Shown one piece after another: positions 9,319 through 18,837 of a stretch of 64,000 nucleotides of DNA (positions are counted from its first letter, which is position 1; each line of letters opens with the position of its first letter). Origin of the DNA: Sulfitobacter sp. DSM 110093. Its GTDB lineage: Bacteria > Pseudomonadota > Alphaproteobacteria > Rhodobacterales > Rhodobacteraceae. Under the pieces are notes generated by a model. That model was not told the DNA's origin. It did not search any database and saw only the letters and a list, made by a program, of their open reading frames with translations. Both the position numbers and the translations under genes were made by a program. Location: positions 2,679,001-2,743,000 of the forward strand of contig NZ_CP085167.1 in NCBI RefSeq assembly GCF_022788715.1. Direction: 5' to 3'.

Positions 9319-10070
9319 TTGATGCCTCCCGACCCGCTTATCTGGTCGCGGAGCGCCTTTATTGATCGAGTAAGCGCCTCGGCGATTGAGGCATGCTGGC
9401 CTTCCATGCGATAGTTCGGCCCGGCTACCGACAAACCAAGCTGGCGGCCTGCGACCTCCAGCATAACCCCCACGCCCGAAACCTCAGGAGTGAACTCGGT
9501 CGCGTTAAGGAACCAGCCACGCTGGCGGCCCTCAACGATCATTTGGAACAACTTGTCCGGATCGGTCACAGAATTCTCGTTGGCACCGGAGTAGTCCATC
9601 GCCTCGAGTTCAGCCATTAATGCCTTGTCATCGAGCGCGGCGAGCAACGCCTTTCCAGATGACACAGCATAGATGGGACGCCGTTCACCGGGCTCAGCCG
9701 AGTATCGCACGCCCTGATCGGAAACCATTGTATCCAGGTAGATTAGGTCGTTACCGTCGCGAGCTGCCAGCAGCACCGTTTCTCCGGTTTCGGAGCGTAG
9801 TTTGGCCATTTGGTCGCGCACGCTTGCAAGAACCGGATCGCCATCAATGATGTTCTGGCTAACGTCGAATAGCCTCCGGGTAGGATAGAACCCACCTCTT
9901 GGGCGCACCTCGAATAGGTATCCCTGTTCACGCAGCGTCTTAATTAGATTGCTGGTGCTAGAGACCGGTAGCGACAGGGCCGCCGACAGCCGCGTCAATG
10001 TTGCAGGCACTCGTTCGTCCGAGAAAAACTCGAAAAAACGCAGCACGTTTTCGACCTGCTTTACAGACAT
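9315..10070 (-). CDS. IclR-family transcriptional regulator
   Basis: This protein of 251 residues has an N-terminal winged helix (about residues 1-70, with LTRLSAALSLPVSSTSNLIKTL as the helix-turn-helix) and a C-terminal effector domain seen in RSETGETVLLAARDGNDLIYLD and YAVSSGKALLAALDD. It should sense an organic acid or its breakdown product. The ATG at 10070 is preceded by a GGGGGGAGAG ribosome site; the longer reading to 10163 would run through the promoter. It is the first gene of the operon, so it probably controls its own synthesis together with uptake and catabolism. A perfect palindrome lies 48 bp upstream. Confidence 0.87.
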   Translation of the reverse strand: MSVKQVENVLRFFEFFSDERVPATLTRLSAALSLPVSSTSNLIKTLREQGYLFEVRPRGGFYPTRRLFDVSQNIIDGDPVLASVRDQMAKLRSETGETVLLAARDGNDLIYLDTMVSDQGVRYSAEPGERRPIYAVSSGKALLAALDDKALMAELEAMDYSGANENSVTDPDKLFQMIVEGRQRGWFLNATEFTPEVSGVGVMLEVAGRQLGLSVAGPNYRMEGQHASIAEALTRSIKALRDQISGSGGIK

Positions 10071-10117
10071 ACTCTCCCCCCATTTTAGCCGTGCATCCTT
10101 CCTCAAAGACGCAGAGC

Positions 10118-10135
10118 TTTTCACATATGTGAAAA
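10118..10135. promoter_or_regulatory. 18-bp perfect palindrome, probable IclR operator
   Basis: TTTTCACATATGTGAAAA is a perfect inverted repeat in the leader of the iclR-dctQM-cupin-dctP-CoA-transferase operon. A second, imperfect A/T-rich dyad follows at about 10138-10159. Its position, 48 bp before the iclR start, fits an autoregulatory operator. Binding is inferred. Confidence 0.65.
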
Positions 10136-10204
10136 AAATTTCTTGTGTAGAGAATTTCGCCAAACACGGTATCTGTCAAGAACAAAGATTTAGAGGGTAG
10201 CGAC

Positions 10205-10735
10205 GACACAGGTAGCTCGAGAAGCCGCCGAGTTTTGCCTCAATTGGAACAACGGTGCGGGGGGGGGGCTGGACTACATCCCGGCGCGGTATCAAGTGAT
10301 TGTCACGATCCGCCCGAAGTACGCCCGCCCCAAAGGACGCGCGGGCGTAGTTCAGGCGAACGCTCCCGCGCATCTTCTGGAGGGCAGCTGGCCCACTCTG
10401 AGGCGCTGCTGGCGCAGATCGCCGTGTCCAAGCATTCAGAGTACATGCCGCTGAACTATCAAGCCGTTGTCATGGCGCGGCAGGGCGTGCTAAACGACAG
10501 ATCGGTCCTCGCCGACTGGATAGGTCGGACCGGTACACTGATCGCAGCGGTGGTGGATCGAATGGCGATACCGCTGAAACAAGGCAGTACCCGGCCGTAT
10601 ATCGATAAGACGACGGCTCCCGTTTTGGACCCCGGACGTGGCAAAACCAAGACTGGCTACCTGTGGGCGGTGCTGCGCGACGATCGCGGCTGGAACCGGG
10701 GCCAATCCAGGAGGCGGGCATCCCGCCCATCCCGC
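10205..10735 (+). pseudogene. IS66-family transposase (TnpC) fragment
   Basis: The plus strand encodes pieces of an IS66 TnpC. LDYIPARYQVIVTIRPKYAR can be read in one frame near 10270-10330, and then SKHSEYMPLNYQAVVMARQG and KTTAPVLDPGRGKTKTGYLW follow in another frame to about 10680. At least one frameshift is needed, and both ends of the element are missing. The fragment differs from the intact IS66 at 49346-51779, so it is a separate old insertion. It lies between the iclR operon and an unrelated gene block, as an island boundary often does. Confidence 0.8.
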
Positions 10736-10828
10736 TAGGCTTCTCATTTCATATCCGGAAAAGGTCCTCGCAAGCCCTGTCAGGACTCAGATTTCCTACC
10801 CAAAATCAAGCTATGGTATCGGCTACGC

Positions 10829-11422
10829 CTAACTTGATAGTTCCGTGCCATTTCTCTGGTAGAGGTCAAAAACTCCTAGGCCATCCAGAATGGCTAAAGT
10901 CTGTCGGATTGTCATGCCACCATCCAACAGCGCGCGTAAGGCCTGCACATCCTGCACACGGACCTCCCGAATATCTTCATCTGCCCCCCGTTCCGGGGAG
11001 ATGAAATGTATATTTGTGACATATAAGGTTTCACCGTCGACCTCCTCAACACCCGTTGCGATGAATACGGACGAACCAACCTGCTCTTTCCCTTGCGCCA
11101 TAGCCTCAACAAGGAGATGATCGTAATAGACCTCATGATCACGACCGCTTATCTCCTGCCGAAAGCCCACTAAAATTTCATTCTCAGCGATAGGATGGAC
11201 TTTATGAGCAGACATTTCGCTCCAGCTGTTGAAGCCATACTGCTTTGCGATTTCATCCAGCGCCTCGTGAAGCTTGAGGTTTTTCGCTTTCTTTAGCGCC
11301 TTCGCATTCTGCCTGAGCAACGACATTGGTGTTCCATCGCTCAAGAATGTGAGGCCTTCTAACTTTTTTCCATCTGACTTCATTGTCATTTTCCAGGAAC
11401 CAATATTCTTAGGGAGCGCCAC
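10829..11422 (-). CDS. Conserved hypothetical protein with glyoxalase-associated helical motif
   Basis: This 197-residue soluble protein was not recognised as a characterised enzyme. Residues about 37-70 (LRQNAKALKKAKNLKLHEALDEIAKQYGFNSW...) form a short helical motif often found next to glyoxalase-like or plasmid-borne domains. The rest has an acidic middle part. No signal peptide, membrane segment or metal motif is visible. The start could also be one of the internal methionines at residues 12 or 14. It has no clear operon partner: an IS66 relic is upstream in coordinates and the phosphoesterase gene lies 57 bp away on the same strand. Confidence 0.6.
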   Translation of the reverse strand: MALPKNIGSWKMTMKSDGKKLEGLTFLSDGTPMSLLRQNAKALKKAKNLKLHEALDEIAKQYGFNSWSEMSAHKVHPIAENEILVGFRQEISGRDHEVYYDHLLVEAMAQGKEQVGSSVFIATGVEEVDGETLYVTNIHFISPERGADEDIREVRVQDVQALRALLDGGMTIRQTLAILDGLGVFDLYQRNGTELSS

Positions 11423-11478
11423 CAGTATCTGTGATTACAATTAGGTCGCTATGACATGTGGCCTCAAAAAGCATGAGG

Positions 11479-12378
11479 TCAGCCGATTTGGGACCCATCG
11501 AGGCTCTCCCAAATACCTGCGTCGATCAGATACTCACTCTCTGACCGGAGAAACTCCCGACAATATCCAACGCTTATGTTTCGGACATCGGTTTGCCCAA
11601 CCATGGCGCGCAGCCGGCGATGCGAATGGCCAAAAAACCAAGCTGAGGGGGCAAACCTGTCAATCAGGTCTGTTAAGTCAGAGTGGAATGCGGGGGTAAG
11701 GCAATCTACTGCCCCTGCGACCGACAGATGCGGCCCATGATGGGTTGCGACAACCGTGCGGCCGGCCTCCCCGCAAGGGTGGGGGGACATCAACTTGTCC
11801 TCAAGCCATTTGCGATGGTCGCGGTGAACGGCAAGCGTGTCCGCGGGCTCTATTTCCCTTGCTAAAGGTTGCCGCGTGCCTCCGCTCCCTTCAGCAGAAC
11901 CTACGGAGAGATCAATCCAGATACGAGAATAGTCCCGCATGACGCTTCCGGCGATCCTCATCGCCGTTTCAGGATCCCCCAAGAGATCGAAGTCCGTCCA
12001 CATCGTGCAACATAGGATGCGGGTGTCGCCATGGTGTAATTCCTCTTTCTGCACGTAATGTGCGCCGACGGACCGCGCGTGTTCAGCAAGCAGATGGTCG
12101 TCCGCAAGTGTGCCGCCGTAATAATCATGGTTTCCGGGCATCACATAGATGCGCTCCGGAGCGACATGCGGTGTTATTTGAGCGAGCCCCCGGATCCATC
12201 TCGGTGCTGGCCCATCCGTAAGGTCCCCGGCTATGATAAGCGCATCAAGCGTGTCGTTCACGATGCCATGAAGCCCCAGCGAGGTGATCGGATCAATCCC
12301 TCTGTGGTCGAACGTATTGGCATGCAAATCCGAAAGGATGGCGATCCGGCTGCTGTTGAATGGAATTGTCAGTGTCAT
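11479..12378 (-). CDS. Calcineurin-like metallophosphoesterase
   Basis: This protein of about 299 residues carries the complete binuclear metallophosphoesterase set in order: AILSDLHAN, IIAGDLTDG, MPGNHDYYGG, VVATHHGPH and FFGHSHRRL. It should hydrolyse a phosphomonoester or phosphodiester in the cytoplasm using two metal ions. The substrate cannot be told. The start at 12378 places the first strand right at the N terminus, as is usual; an upstream ATG at 12450 would add 24 residues of unlikely sequence. It is on the same strand as the hypothetical gene that follows it. Confidence 0.85.
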   Translation of the reverse strand: MTLTIPFNSSRIAILSDLHANTFDHRGIDPITSLGLHGIVNDTLDALIIAGDLTDGPAPRWIRGLAQITPHVAPERIYVMPGNHDYYGGTLADDHLLAEHARSVGAHYVQKEELHHGDTRILCCTMWTDFDLLGDPETAMRIAGSVMRDYSRIWIDLSVGSAEGSGGTRQPLAREIEPADTLAVHRDHRKWLEDKLMSPHPCGEAGRTVVATHHGPHLSVAGAVDCLTPAFHSDLTDLIDRFAPSAWFFGHSHRRLRAMVGQTDVRNISVGYCREFLRSESEYLIDAGIWESLDGSQIG

Positions 12379-12735
12379 GCCGGTCGCCCTGAACCATGGG
12401 AAGGTGATTTTCGCCCCATGTGACACCGGGTCGAGATACGAGTCAACCACATGTTTTTAAAAGGTTTTCGAATAATTCGCCCACTCTGTTATTCGCAAGT
12501 TTTCAAAGATCAGTATTTACAGTCTAATGTGGGCATCCAGAGGGGTTTTGCGCTGTTTTTCGCAATACAAGCGCTTCTGAATAACGTTGTGGTCAATAAA
12601 TTCGCACAAGGGCTCGCTGTGGAGAAAGCAAACCAAACTCTCTTTTGGAATGTTTATGTCTACGCGCAGCATAGGTTGAAAAGAACGGGGTACAGACTCT
12701 GAGCAGCCTTCCGGTCTTAAGCATCTACCCAGCGC

Positions 12736-13677
12736 TTAACCCTGCCGTACGGGACCCTTATCACAGCGGCTCTGACGCATTTGTTGGAGCATCGAGGACG
12801 AATAAAGGACCAGGGCCGCCCATATCATCGGAAAGGCGATCATCCGCGCGCGTCCGAACTCCTCATCAAAGACAAAGACCGCCACGATGAAAATCATGGT
12901 CGGCGCGATGTATTGCAAAATTCCGATGGTCGAGAGCCGAAGGAGTTTGGCGCCATTTGCATAAATCAACAATGGCACTGCCGTGATCGCGCCACAGCCT
13001 AGTAAGAGCCAGGTATCAAGGGGCGGCGCCGTGAGGAAGTTTCCCTGACCGGTTGCTGTTAGATAGGCAATGTAGCCCAAGGCCGGGACGAGCAGGATGA
13101 GCACTTCAAGTAAGAAGCCCTGATTGGGCCCGATCGCGAGACCCTTCTTTGCCAAGGCATAAAACCCCCAGCTCAGCGTCAGGCCCAAAGCAACCCAAGG
13201 GACTGATCCAGTATCCAACGCCAGAACCAGAACTGCTCCGAAGGCAAGGCCAACTGCAACTAACTGCCGTTTTGTCATGCGTTCGCCCAAAAGGAGCGCG
13301 CCCAACAGAATGCTAAACAACGGATTGATGTAATATCCCAGTGCCGCATCAAGTGCATGGCCCGAGGCAATCGCCCAGACATAAGTGCCCCAGTTGACCG
13401 AAATCAGAGTCGCTGTCACCGCGCCCATGAGGAGCGTTCGGGGAGAATGTAGCGCAGCTTTCAAATCCTGCGTCCGCCGCATCACTACCAGTACAAGCGC
13501 GGCAATGGGCACAGACCAGACCACCCGATGCGCAACGACTTCGGCAGCCGGGATGTGCGACAGTGCTTTCATATAGAGGGGCAAGAACCCCCAGAGCACA
13601 TAGGCCGTGATGGCAAACGCGAGACCTTGGGGCGTGTCTTCGTTTGTCGTGGTCTTGAGGCTGTCAGGGTTGCGCAT
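12736..13677 (-). CDS. rarD: RarD-like EamA-family permease
   Basis: This 313-residue membrane protein has ten predicted helices in two EamA repeats. The N-terminal signature AYVLWGFLPLYMKALSHIPAAEVVAHRVVWS is characteristic of RarD, a drug/metabolite-transporter family member first named for chloramphenicol sensitivity. The natural substrate of RarD proteins is uncertain; an amino acid or metabolite export role is often assumed. The C-terminal tail after SSSMLQQMRQS is charged and cytoplasmic. It stands alone, with about 285 bp before the phosphoesterase and 500 bp before fghA. Confidence 0.85.
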   Translation of the reverse strand: MRNPDSLKTTTNEDTPQGLAFAITAYVLWGFLPLYMKALSHIPAAEVVAHRVVWSVPIAALVLVVMRRTQDLKAALHSPRTLLMGAVTATLISVNWGTYVWAIASGHALDAALGYYINPLFSILLGALLLGERMTKRQLVAVGLAFGAVLVLALDTGSVPWVALGLTLSWGFYALAKKGLAIGPNQGFLLEVLILLVPALGYIAYLTATGQGNFLTAPPLDTWLLLGCGAITAVPLLIYANGAKLLRLSTIGILQYIAPTMIFIVAVFVFDEEFGRARMIAFPMIWAALVLYSSSMLQQMRQSRCDKGPVRQG

Positions 13678-14185
13678 AAATGGACCTCCGCATTCGTCCT
13701 AGCCCCTTCCGTGAGCGCCTGCCAGATCAATACTAAACCGCAGTCAAAGCAGGCATCCCATAATCCAAGCCTTTTCGCATCGGTCGGATCCAGACTAGTA
13801 GAAGTTTGCGCTTAAGCTTCAAAAAGAAAAACTTCCGTCAATGTAAGCAAAAGGGCACAGATTAAGTAGGCTGCGCCCGCAGTTCATAGAGAACGCCCAA
13901 CCGACAGCTACGGCCCACACCGGACATTCGAGTCAGGGTTAGAGAAGGTCTGGTCTCCGCTGGTTCTGTTGAAAAACTCTTTGCTGCAACCGCAAGTTTC
14001 AGAGAAGTGGAAATCTGTCTCCCAACGAACTACTTGCGCCTCCAGGACAACTCCGAAAATGCCATTGTTCGGAATTGTTCTGCAAAGTTTGGGTCCAACG
14101 CGCTGTAGGAGGGTTCTTGACGCAAAGCTCCTCTTAACCAAAAGTTATGATGTTCGCCACAGCTACTATCTTCACACATCATTTA
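13678..14185. other. Intergenic region with possible IS-end remnant
   Basis: No convincing gene was seen in these 508 bases. At about 13965-13985, GGTTCTGTTGAAAAACTC resembles the terminal repeat of some alphaproteobacterial IS elements. The adjoining 150 bases on the minus strand stay open (13908-14141) without a recognisable protein. It is probably a decayed IS end. Confidence 0.3.
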
Positions 14186-15031
14186 TTACCGCATACTGCA
14201 CAGATGGATGGCGTGGAACCGCAAGTGCTCATCGACAAAGCTGGAGATGAAGTAATAGCTATGATCATAGCCCTCGCGCTGGTGAAATGTCAGTGGGTAG
14301 TTGCTCTCCTTTGCTGCCGTCTCGAGCGCATAGGGCTTCAGCTGTTCTTCGAGAAAGTCATCTGCGTCACCCTGATCCACCAGAGCAGGGACAGCGTCTT
14401 CGGTTTTGCGCATCAGTAGGCTCGCATCGTATTCAGTCCATGTCTTGCGATCCTCACCCAGATAAGCAGCAAATGCCTTCTGCCCCCAAGTGCAATTGAT
14501 AGGGTTGCTGATCGGGCTGAAGGCCGAAACAGATTTATACCGATGCGGATTGCGCAGCGCGAGAACGAGCGCGCCGTGGCCACCCATGGAGTGACCAAAG
14601 ATCGAACGCTGATCCGTCACTGGGAACGTAGCCTCAATTAGTCGTGGCAGCTCGTTCAGAACGTAATCATACATCTGATAGTGCCGGTTCCACGGCGCCT
14701 GGGTCGCATTAACGTAGAAACCCGCACCTTTGCCGAGGTCATAAGTATCAGCGTCAGCCACATCAGCGCCGCGGGGGCTAGTATCGGGAGCGACGATGGC
14801 CATGCCCAGCTCAGCGGCCACACGCTGCGCCCCGGCCTTCTGCATAAAGTTTTCGTCGGTGCAGGTGAGGCCCGATAGGAAATAGACCACTGGAACCTTC
14901 TGGCCCTTTGCTGTCTGCGGTGGCAGGTAAATCGCGAAACGCATGTCGCAGTTCAGCGTTTCGGAAAGATGGCTGTAATGCTTTGTCCAACCGCCGAAGT
15001 TTTTGTTCATGCTTTCAATAACAAGGGACAT
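14186..15031 (-). CDS. fghA: S-formylglutathione hydrolase
   Basis: This 281-residue esterase-D-type alpha/beta hydrolase releases formate and glutathione from S-formylglutathione, the second step of glutathione-dependent formaldehyde oxidation. The nucleophile elbow GHSMGGHGAL and the histidine segment GYDHSYYFI are clear, as is the oxyanion region VVYFLSGLTCTDENF typical of esterase D. It follows adhC by 60 bp on the same strand, so the two steps are co-expressed. The protein is full length. A GGAAGCG ribosome site precedes the start. Confidence 0.94.
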   Translation of the reverse strand: MSLVIESMNKNFGGWTKHYSHLSETLNCDMRFAIYLPPQTAKGQKVPVVYFLSGLTCTDENFMQKAGAQRVAAELGMAIVAPDTSPRGADVADADTYDLGKGAGFYVNATQAPWNRHYQMYDYVLNELPRLIEATFPVTDQRSIFGHSMGGHGALVLALRNPHRYKSVSAFSPISNPINCTWGQKAFAAYLGEDRKTWTEYDASLLMRKTEDAVPALVDQGDADDFLEEQLKPYALETAAKESNYPLTFHQREGYDHSYYFISSFVDEHLRFHAIHLCSMR

Positions 15032-15090
15032 GGAACGCTTCCTGATGGGCCGCTCCGGCCGCGCAGACCGAATGCGCGACCGGAAGAAGA

Positions 15091-16266
<1,176 letters not shown>

Positions 16267-16286
16267 TCAGTCATTTACACTGTTTC

Positions 16287-16340
16287 CCACTGGCGATAAT
16301 CCGAGGAATCTGCAAAACACCGTTACCTACTGGCAATAGT
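16287..16340. promoter_or_regulatory. Two 14-bp direct repeats between adhC and lysR, probable LysR sites
   Basis: CCACTGGCGATAAT (16287-16300) and CTACTGGCAATAGT (16327-16340) match at 11 of 14 positions and start exactly 40 bp apart, about four helical turns. They lie between the divergent adhC and lysR genes. This fits binding sites for the LysR protein, but no binding data are available. Confidence 0.5.
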
Positions 16341-16370
16341 TCTTCCGCCATTAAGATTGAAAGGAACATC

Positions 16371-17240
16371 ATGCTGAGTTGGGAGGGGGTATCAGAATTT
16401 GTGGCCGTCGCTGAAGCCCAAAGCTTTACAGCTGCTGCCAACAGCTTGGGTATTTCTACGGCTCAGGTCAGCCGCCAAGTCGGCGCACTTGAGGCGCGAT
16501 TGGACACCAAGCTGTTCTACCGCACCACGCGCAAGGTCACGATCACCGAAACGGGTCAGGTCTATTACAACCATTGCCGGCAGGTGCTTGATGGGCTGGC
16601 CGAAGCGGAGCGCGCGATTACCGATCTGCATCAGAGCCCAAAAGGACGGCTGAACCTTACAGCGCCGGTGACGTTTGGCGAGAACCGCATCGCACCATTG
16701 GTGAACGATTTCCTGCAATGCTATCCTGAGCTTGAGATCAACCTCAGATTGACCAATCAGCTGCTCGATCTTGTAGCGGAAAGCTACGATCTCGCAATCC
16801 GGCTGGGAGAGTTGGAAGACAGCTCCATGATGGCAAAGCGGTTGGCTTCTCGCAGGCATTACACCTGCGCAGCGCCCGAATACCTTTCCGCTCACGGAAC
16901 CCCGCACACCCTATCCGAACTTGACACCCACAACTGCCTGCAAGGCACTTTGGGCTATTGGCGGTTTCAAGAAAAAGGGACCACCCGCCATGTACGGGTG
17001 AAAGGCAATCTACGTTGCAACAGTGGCGCGTCGCTGGTCGATGCGGCATTGAAGAACCTGGGGATCATCCAGCTGCCGGATTATTATGTCGAGGCGGAAC
17101 TTCGGGCCGAGCGGTTGATCTCTGTTTTGGATACGTATCGCGCGCCGGACGATGGCATCTGGGCGATCTATCCGCAGAACCGACATCTTTCGCCAAAGGT
17201 CCGGCTGCTGCTTGGTCACCTTGGGAAAGGGTTGCGATGA
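16371..17240 (+). CDS. LysR-family transcriptional regulator
   Basis: This 289-residue protein has a typical LysR layout. The N-terminal helix-turn-helix runs over about residues 8-65, with FTAAANSLGISTAQVSRQVGALE followed by LFYRTTRKVTITETG. A LysR substrate domain follows from about residue 90. An AAGGAAC ribosome site precedes the start. It is divergent from adhC-fghA with about 150 bp between, and it may control formaldehyde oxidation. Similarity in the N terminus is to the broad group often paired with oxidoreductases, so the effector cannot be named. Confidence 0.85.
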   Translation: MLSWEGVSEFVAVAEAQSFTAAANSLGISTAQVSRQVGALEARLDTKLFYRTTRKVTITETGQVYYNHCRQVLDGLAEAERAITDLHQSPKGRLNLTAPVTFGENRIAPLVNDFLQCYPELEINLRLTNQLLDLVAESYDLAIRLGELEDSSMMAKRLASRRHYTCAAPEYLSAHGTPHTLSELDTHNCLQGTLGYWRFQEKGTTRHVRVKGNLRCNSGASLVDAALKNLGIIQLPDYYVEAELRAERLISVLDTYRAPDDGIWAIYPQNRHLSPKVRLLLGHLGKGLR

Positions 17241-17280
17241 TCCGCAAAGTCATTGCCTTAGCATTTGAAAGGAAGGCCCG

Positions 17281-18186
17281 ATGATCGTGAGAGACCCGCC
17301 AAGCGCGCTGACGCTGTTCTTTGTCATGCAGGGATCGATCGTGCCAAAGATCACCGGCAGAATTGTCGGGGTCGCTTTGCTGACAGCGATTGTGCTGCTG
17401 GTGGATCAGCACGTTATCGCATTGCCACGCATTTCCATCGCCGCCATGGGTATCTTCGGCGTCGCGCTGTCGCTGTTTCTCGGCTTTCGCAACAATGCGG
17501 CTTATGACCGGTGGTGGGAGGCCCGCAAACTCTGGGGCGCGATGATCGCTGACCTTCGGAACTTGGGCCGTCATCTGAGCATCTTCGTCAAAGAGAGCGA
17601 GGACCGGGCAGAGATTGTATCTCTCGGCGTGGCGTTCAGCCATCTGCACCGGGGCTACCTGCGAGATGTAAACGTAAGCGCCGAGATATCAGGCTGGATC
17701 GGCGAAACGCAATCGAAAGCCCTCACCGCGCAGGCCAACCCGGCAGATGCGGCTCTCAGAACGATGGCTGATCGGATCAGGGCGCTTGCCGAAAGCGGGG
17801 CAATCAATGGTTTTGGGCAGATGACCATTTCCGACACGCTCTCCTCACTGGCGCGATCGCAAGCCGGGTGCGAACGCATCGCCACGACGCCGCTGCCGTT
17901 CGTCTACTCGCTCATGGTGCGGCGCACGACATATCTCTATTGCTGGCTACTGCCCTTTGCACTTATCGAGGCGACAAGCTGGTTCGCCCCGGTCTTCGCG
18001 GCGGTGGTCGCCTATGTGTTCTTTGGCCTTCAAACCGTTACCAATGAATTGGAACTTCCATTTCGCAACGTCCAGAACGGCTTGCCTCTCGACGCGATGT
18101 GTCGTGTCATCGAGATTTCAGCCTGTGAAGGCTTGCGCCAAGAAGCTCCACCAATGCGAACTTTAGAAAACTACGTGCTGACATAA
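17281..18186 (+). CDS. Bestrophin-family (UPF0187) membrane protein
   Basis: This 301-residue protein matches the bacterial bestrophin-like family of anion or cation channels. The diagnostic FRNNAAYDRWWEARKLWG segment follows two N-terminal membrane helices (from about residue 25 and residue 55). Two more helices lie near residues 215-255, with the C-terminal ELPF motif after VTNELELPF typical of the family. Length is normal. It starts 40 bp after lysR with GAAAGGAAG as ribosome site, so it may be co-transcribed with that regulator. The ion carried and the physiological role are unknown. Confidence 0.85.
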   Translation: MIVRDPPSALTLFFVMQGSIVPKITGRIVGVALLTAIVLLVDQHVIALPRISIAAMGIFGVALSLFLGFRNNAAYDRWWEARKLWGAMIADLRNLGRHLSIFVKESEDRAEIVSLGVAFSHLHRGYLRDVNVSAEISGWIGETQSKALTAQANPADAALRTMADRIRALAESGAINGFGQMTISDTLSSLARSQAGCERIATTPLPFVYSLMVRRTTYLYCWLLPFALIEATSWFAPVFAAVVAYVFFGLQTVTNELELPFRNVQNGLPLDAMCRVIEISACEGLRQEAPPMRTLENYVLT

Positions 18187-18249
18187 GGGGTTGGAGTGCG
18201 GCTTTCGGCTTAACATCGTTCAGCAAAATGGGCTCATTTGAAACAGCTA

Positions 18250-18815
18250 TCAACACTCTAACGCGGCGCGGATGGATTCGCCTTTGAGCATCAGCTCGAA
18301 GCATTTGTTAATGTCATTGAGCTTCAGCTTGTGGGTGATCTTCGGTTCGGTCTCGATCTTACCCGTCCATGTTCAGCCGACGAATGTCGGCATGTCCGTG
18401 CGGCCCTTGTGGCCATCGAAGGCGGTGCCTTTTCCAGATGCAGCTAAGTACCAGCTGGAGCGGCCGGTGAGTTCTTGGCACCTGCAGATGCCACGCTGAT
18501 CATCACCGAGCGCCCCAGTCTCGATGCGATCAGTCCAACGTATCGTGCATCACCTGCGCGTTGCCAATAACATTGAAGGAATTATATACGTCCCCGAAAG
18601 CGCTCTTCTCGGTCTTGGTCAGCTCGATAATCGCCTCGGTCTCAGACTGACCTCCGGGGGGCTTCGACAGCTTCACGAAGTGGGTCATGCTGCATTTCTT
18701 CGCCATCTTGGCCTTGTCGTCATTCAGGTCGACCTCGGTGATTATCTCGGCCCCGCAATGGATCACCCTCAATCGGATGGCGCCCCTGTAGCGATACGCG
18801 TTGGTTCAGGCAGAT
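18250..18815 (-). pseudogene. Degenerate class III alcohol dehydrogenase (C-terminal half)
   Basis: On the minus strand, 18772-18530 reads DLNDDKAKMAKKCSMTHFV and later IIELTKTEKSAFGDVYNSFN and GNAQVMHDTL. These correspond to the nucleotide-binding half of an AdhC/formaldehyde-type dehydrogenase. Further frames down to about 18250 give KITHKLKLNDINKCFELM, the family C terminus. Frameshifts and stops break the reading, and the first half of the gene is missing. It lies directly downstream of the TMADH-like demethylase gene on the same strand, so the ancestor was probably a demethylase-adhC operon. It is not a copy of the nearby adhC at high identity. Confidence 0.72.
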
Positions 18816-18837
18816 GCCGTTGGGATTTTGGGATCTC

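Noticed and set aside
12451..12702. 83-residue plus-strand frame between phosphoesterase and rarD
   Set aside because: No ribosome site, no recognisable domain, and it overlaps the possible upstream region of the phosphoesterase gene.
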